From Aspidiotus rigidus (taxonomy: Eukaryota; Arthropoda; Insecta; Hemiptera; Diaspididae), in the NCBI GenBank assembly GCA_035079385.1, contig JAVHKY010000074.1, positions 124,001 through 188,000 of the forward strand: a DNA stretch of 64,000 bases. The letters are read 5' to 3'. Below are positions 58,710 through 64,000 of this stretch, in pieces. Under the pieces are notes generated by a model that saw only the letters and a list, made by a program, of their open reading frames with translations, searched no databases and had not been told where the DNA came from. The translations under genes and the position numbers were made by a program. Every line of letters begins with the position of its first letter. The first letter of the stretch is position 1.

Positions 58710-61700
58710 TCGTACTTATCATTGACCAACATTCCTTGTAATTTGGAATAAACTCAAAGTCTGGTAAAATTATTACGATTTGTACCAATTAAAAAGTTCG
58801 ATTCCTTATGCGAAGGAAAAACTCTTTTTACTTCGTTTGCAGCTCGCGTTTTTTTTTTTTTTTTTTTTAATTCCATAATTTCGGGCGATTTTTCGATTTT
58901 TTATTTTCGGTGACTCATTGGACTCGAATATTTTGTCGACATTCTTCCAAGCACTCTTCCCTCCCTCCCTTCACATATGTGTGAATTACAGCTCCAATTT
59001 TTTTCCTAGTCCTCGCAGCAGGACGGAGACATGGGACGGTGAGGCAATGTGGACGGTTCTTATTTTAATAAGGGGAAGTAAATTGAAAACAGAAAGAGGT
59101 TGAGCAAAGATTTTTCAAATTCTACCGATCGATTCTGGAAATACGAATGAGAGCACGCCGAAATGTATCATTTCCAAATAAATTACTTATGCTGACATTT
59201 ATTCGCAACGTTCAATTTTCTTGCACCTGCGATGAACAGAACGTTTTGTCGTATCCATTGATTGATATAATTTCGAGACGAGATTCTTATTTCCGTTCAA
59301 TCGCAATTCGAGTATACGAGATTCCTCTTCCGATAGTCGCCTACGCGTCACAAGAATTCCGAACATCGGTCAATTGGGGTGCGACGTATCGGAGAACCTG
59401 CCATCGTCGAATGTGGGAATTTCAAAAAATTCTGAAAACTTCGAAAACAACGCAACGGTGTGCATGAAAGATTTTTGGGTCTCTCGTCAATAATTAATTA
59501 CTGTGGTTCGTCCGGATTTCGCGAGAGATAATGCCGTGCAACTTCGTTAATTTACTCAACTATTTAATATTTAAAAATGTGTTCGGTCGAATGAGGAAAA
59601 CAAATTACGTAGCACGAGTCATTTAGGTGTATACGATCGACGGAAAAAGTGTCTTTTTTGCCCACGTTCCGATTTTATATCGAGTATACCCGGTTTACCT
59701 ATCGGGCGTATAAAAGAAATTAAATTAATCAAGACGAAATTTCATCAATCTTATACTGCTTTACATCGAATGTAATTGCTTTTCTAGTTTGACGGCTACA
59801 TCGAACAGATCAGGATCTCTCTCCGCTCTTTTTCGTCGTCTCATTGTTTCGCTTTTTCCTCTACCTCCGACACTTTGGTTTTCCTCGGCTTTATTTACGT
59901 AGTTTCGAGGGTTGAGGTATACGCAGCACCTGCTGAATGTATCAGGACGTAAATTTCTGTATGCCGTAGGCCCGCTATTAACTTAGGTACGAAATAATTG
60001 CGTGCGCGTGTCCCTTGATATTAATTTTAAAATGGCACCTTCGTATCCAGTCAACTGTTTGCACTCGCGTAAATTGGTTTCGTTCTCCGGCGTGCAACTA
60101 AAATAAACTTTCTACTACCTGTTATTCATAATACTGGTCGTAATTATATTGCCTACTCGCGCCCCTTTTCAAGTGCTACGATAATTAAGAAAGCGTGAAG
60201 CCGACACATCGCGCAGCCGAAAACTATATTCGGGCCGTAGAACTCTTCAAGTTCGTACTTAGCGTAAACCCCGAATTCGCTAATCCTCGCGCAATAATGT
60301 ACGACGAACTCGCTGAATCTGGATAACAGAATTATATAATAATTTCATCTCTCGGTCACGAGACAAATGCGTCTCGTTCTGCTGTTTGCTGTGTGCGTGG
60401 GTAAATTATTAATTTGTTGTGTCTCGTCGAGTCACCGACAGCGGGGTTCGTGTGTTTTCGTATTCGGTTGGAATTTATAAAAAAATCATGTATCGTATAT
60501 TCGAAGAACTTCTTTCCAGTAATTTTGAGGGTTAGATGCATTATGTAGTCACCCATTAGTAACCCACAAATGAGGACCTATCTGTAAAAAGATCGTCCAT
60601 GTGACGGACGCCCTTTTTGCGGAGACTATTATTTTTGAATTCCTCAGCCTCAAAACTATCTAGATGTGTATTGGTTTTATCAAAATCGATCAAATTCAAC
60701 GTCTAATACGTCGATGTTTCCACACAATTAACAATCAGGCTTGCAGCTGATATGCTGCGCACTGTACTCTTCAATCCTAAAAAGGAAGCTTCTAGTATTA
60801 TCACAATCATGAATAGTATTCATGTATTCTGAAAAAGTCGGGTTGGTAGTTTTTTGATATGAAAAGTCTTGTTCAAAAATAAACTTTTGAATGATTCTTC
60901 ATGCTTCATGAGCCAATTTGGTACCAATCAGAGTCAGAAAAGTATATCGATTTGTGATGTCCGACGACCTGGAAAAAGAAGCGAACGCGAGCAACCGCTT
61001 GCAGACCGAATAGAGAATAAAAAAACTTCGACACCATGGGTGAAGCGTTTCTGACCAATCACCTCAAAATAAAGGACGAAAAATCCTTCATTTTCGTTGA
61101 TGAATGTTACAAAGTGAATTTTCATAATTTACTGAAGCCTAAATGTGTTTGAATTTAGTTCTGTCGAAAATGCACGGACGGATCTGATAGTCGACTTGAA
61201 GTTTTCGCCAAAACTTCAGATCTATTATTATCTCATGTGGTCTTCACACAATCATGCTTTTGGCTTGAGGAATCCTTGAGGTTGAGCGCTGGGTACCTCA
61301 GGTATACCGGGATACACTCTCATTACACCTTTCACATAATGACTCGTTCTTTAGGCGAGTGCAAAGCTCAGGGTTAAATAATGTAATATTTTTTACGTCG
61401 TGTTTTTATTTTCTCTATAATATTGAATTGATTAATATTATTGTAGTCCGTTCAACATATTTCAAGAAGTACGGATGTATGGAAAATTTCGATTTCATTA
61501 CCCATTCGAAAATTATTCTTCATAGATCTTTGATCATTTCTGACGACGCGACACCGACTTCGAGATTTTGATAAGATGTTATTTAGAAGGTTCGAAACAA
61601 GAGATTTCTCCCTCGATGTCGATACGAACTCTTCTATACACACTAACGAAACTCATTTCAAATAAATCGTGAAACTTTTGTCGTACATTCGCGAGAATTA

Positions 61701-61903
61701 CCCAGCATTTACAGTTGGGGAAACGTTGGATTATTTTCTTTGTATATGTTCTGTTTGTATCGAGTACCAGTATCACTTTTTGTTGTATAGATTTTTCTTT
61801 TTTTCTTATTTCCTCATCTTACTCGGTACCACACTTTACAGTACGTGATGTATTGACTGTACACCAACACTCATGGTTGCTCTTTTAACGGTTTTTGTTG
61901 CAG
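58710..61903. other. Intron-like sequence, no exon recognised
   Basis: Directly upstream of the dopamine receptor exon. It contains a T-run (58850-58869) and a GC-richer stretch (59800-60300), but no exon for receptor helices 1-2 was found. The final part, CTCTTTTAACGGTTTTTGTTG before CAG, is a good polypyrimidine tract and acceptor. Confidence 0.55.
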
Positions 61904-62013
61904 CTGAATGGCAAATGGGGTTTACCAGCTATCGTCTGTGATTTTTATATCGCAACGGATGTCACGTGCAGTACATCTTCCATTTTAAATTTGGTCGCTA
62001 TTAGTATCGATAG
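61904..62013 (+). CDS. Dop2R: D2-like dopamine receptor, exon for TM3
   Basis: The 110-nt exon translates to LNGKWGLPAIVCDFYIATDV followed by TCSTSSILNLVAISID and the first two bases of Arg. The WGLP extracellular loop, the disulphide Cys, the TM3 Asp that binds the amine (in ATDVTCST) and the ID-R start of the DRY motif are diagnostic of D2-like dopamine receptors, G-protein-coupled receptors of the plasma membrane that inhibit adenylyl cyclase. It starts in phase 0 after TTGCAG and ends in phase 2 before GTAAGT. An intron inside DRY is a known position in biogenic-amine receptor genes. The exons on either side were not found in the window, so flanking introns are at least several kb. Confidence 0.93.
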
Positions 62014-62372
62014 GTAAGTAAATATTACGATGCAATCTAGTTACTCTAGATACATTCTAAAGTACGTGTGGATTCTGCAGCATTTTCTCCGGTACCTGGA
62101 AATCGGTAATTTGAAAGACTGTCCATTAGACTTCCGTCCATTAAATGACGTTATACCTGATGGTTGCAGTTTTTGTCGACTTGGGATACTCTAACTTTGT
62201 AAATTGGCGAGCTTTCTATTCTCAGTTCTAATTCAACTTCTGAAATAAGTAAAATTATGTAGTGTATGTCGGATCGGGGTTAGCTAGTTGGTGGAAGACA
62301 TAGGATTTTTAGTCGGATTAAATTACATTAATTTCTTTTGTGTTAGTGCTCTCCTGTCATTGGCCTATCGGC

Positions 62373-62662
62373 CAAGGTTATTTTAGGGAAGGTTAGCCGC
62401 GATGCAACCCGCAATAATGAACCGACAACGACCATATGAATCTATACAAATTTAAACCAAAATATCTCGAGAAATATGGATTTTCTCGAAAAAGTCAAAA
62501 GAACAAAATTTATTCTTCTTCAAATTTTCTTTCAGATGTGGTATCTTTCAGAATTTTTCTACCAAATTTTGAAATTACATTTTTTTCACCTATTTTTTGT
62601 CTGTAGACCCAGTGTTGCGCCTGGCAGAGTGGGCTAACCTTCCCTAAAAATTAATAACCTTG
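62373..62662. mobile_element. MITE with 9-bp TSD (MULE type)
   Basis: Ends are CAAGGTTATTTTAGGGAAGG and its inverted counterpart, with a small indel, over about 26 bp. The 290-bp element is flanked by a perfect 9-bp direct duplication, CCTATCGGC, at 62364-62372 and 62663-62671. Nine bp is characteristic of Mutator-like elements. It has no coding capacity and sits 359 bp downstream of the Dop2R exon, inside the following intron. Confidence 0.88.
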
Positions 62663-62671
62663 CCTATCGGC

Positions 62672-63705
62672 TGTTGGGGATCATTGTGAGTGCTTAATAC
62701 CGTCATTTTTGAAGAATGCGATGAAAATGAATCGTGAAAATATCCTTGATTGAAGCGAGTGAGTCTGATAAGTTCGAAAGGAACTATCGGAAGAAGCTCT
62801 ACCGTGGATGTGTGCCGAGCTTACGTTAATGGATCCCGAGAAAATATCGCTTTATTTTTGCGTCGCTCGTTTACAAGTTCCGAGGTCAGAAATTCACGTA
62901 GCCATATTCAAAAGTGCATGAAATAGTATATAGTGGCAAACTGTGAATTTTAAGAAAAAGTAGCTGCTATTATAGAAACATGAAAATTGATATGGTGGGC
63001 AATGATATCAAAAGAAAATTTTAGAGATGTGGAGCCGCTGAAAATTCTCCATAGGTGGGGTGGAGGGTCGATTTTTGTGGTTCCGTCCTCCTCTGTAAAA
63101 GTGGGGTGAGCAATTTCGACGTTATTGGAGTCGATTTTACATATTTTTACCCTCCTAATTACGAGTATGTATAATTTTTGTCAAGATCCGACCACGAGAA
63201 GTGCCCCAAATTTCAGATTGAAAACTTCCATATTTTCCGAGTTTTGCGAAAAATACGTAAAAATAGCGGTTTTTCATCCCTAGACCAAGTACATTGTTCA
63301 AAATTAAATTTTCAGTGTAATATTCGTTTGAATGTGAGATCACCCGTTTTTTGTATATTTTTATCTTTGTACATAATATAAGGAATTTTGAAGCATCAAA
63401 AATTGCAGATATGGTGACTCGAAAATTCAAACAATGAAACTATACGTCATTTAGCTTTCCGCTCCACCTTGGTTGGCACTTAAGGAGGTTCAATTGTAAA
63501 TCTTCCCAAGTACACGAATATTAAAAAAGTACAAATATAAGTTCAAATCTTCAAATGTAAATCCTTTTAAGTGTACGAATATGGAAAAATACGAATGTAA
63601 TTTTCAAACATACCTCACTCTTGTAAAATAGAAATAATTTCGAGCTATGATTCCGGAATTGGTGCAGTTTGCGTGGCAAATTTTGCAGAGGGTATTATGA
63701 TAGAG
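62672..63705. other. Intron-like sequence, no gene recognised
   Basis: AT-rich, presumably Dop2R intron. No exon with receptor motifs was found. Confidence 0.5.
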
Positions 63706-64000
63706 CAGGCATGGGCAACCTTTTTCACATCGCGGGCCGCATTCATGAGAATTTGTAACTTTTCATGATCTGGCGGGCCGCACATCAAGAAATTCTCGTT
63801 GTTAGAATCAAAAAATGTAAAATTTTACATGAATTATTTCCAATATTTTTGGATAAATTTAGTATACAAAAAAACGTGAGCTGATTATTTATTGGTTACT
63901 AGATGAGAAACTTAAGCTCATCAAAATTGGGGGTCAGGTGAGTATGTTGCAAACGCATCAAAACAGTCAAATGCTAGAATGGTTGAGAACCCTTTTGTCG
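63706..64000 (-). mobile_element. hAT element terminus, cut by window edge
   Basis: CAGGCATGGGCAACC at 63706, followed by two GCGGGCCGCA-type stretches, is a typical hAT terminal sequence. On the minus strand from about 63965 the frame ends MRLQHTHLTPNFDELKFLI and then stops. That pattern (x-x-T-H-L-T-P-x-F-D-x-L) closes many hAT transposases. The element therefore reads from beyond the right edge towards its terminus at 63706. A stop lies a few codons upstream, so the copy is probably dead. Confidence 0.65.

Noticed and set aside
1..64000. CRISPR array, bacterial operons or phage
   Set aside because: No regular spacer-repeat arrays, no operon-like gene packing. Introns, retrotransposons and DNA transposons show a eukaryotic genome.

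Overview
The window is AT-rich, intron-like DNA from an arthropod, most likely an insect. One exon is clearly cellular: positions 61904-62013 (+) encode transmembrane helix 3 of a D2-like dopamine receptor (insect Dop2R), with consensus splice sites and the DR of the DRY motif at its 3' end. No other exon of this receptor was found. Insect Dop2R genes have very long introns, so much of the window left of 61904 may be an upstream intron (inference). The species cannot be named from this sequence.

The rest is a graveyard of mobile elements. From left to right: a DNA-transposon shell (459-1956) filled with about 25 copies of a 45-bp satellite, with relatives at 5.9-6.3 kb and 21.5-21.8 kb; a mariner-type fragment (3.1-3.5 kb); a hAT element with terminal inverted repeats and a perfect 8-bp target duplication (8517-10026); degenerate repeats around a tRNA-like SINE head (10.4-12.4 kb); a fragment of the mitochondrial tRNA-modification gene MTO1 (17658-17842); an LTR-element protease ORF abutting a second mariner fragment (21.8-23.2 kb); a miniature LTR element with a gag head (25135-25839); a nearly intact FLYWCH/MULE transposon (27316-29290); a miniature LTR retrotransposon with two identical LTRs (32852-33497); several coding-like minus-strand stretches (35-38 kb and 46.5-47.7 kb); a long-hairpin MITE (56852-57225); P-element-like remnants (57.6-58.7 kb); a MULE-type MITE inside the Dop2R intron (62373-62662); and the end of another hAT element at the right edge.

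The most unusual locus is 39887-42647 (minus strand). The C-terminal part of a BEL/Pao integrase runs in frame, with no visible spacer, into a sequence with the ordered motifs of an orthomyxovirus-like PB1 polymerase subunit, starting close to the expected PB1 N-terminus. The viral part covers about 550 codons with one frameshift and one stop codon. It ends in a fragment of the same LTR family that lies intact 0.4 kb further on. This looks like an endogenous viral element made by template switching during retrotransposon reverse transcription.
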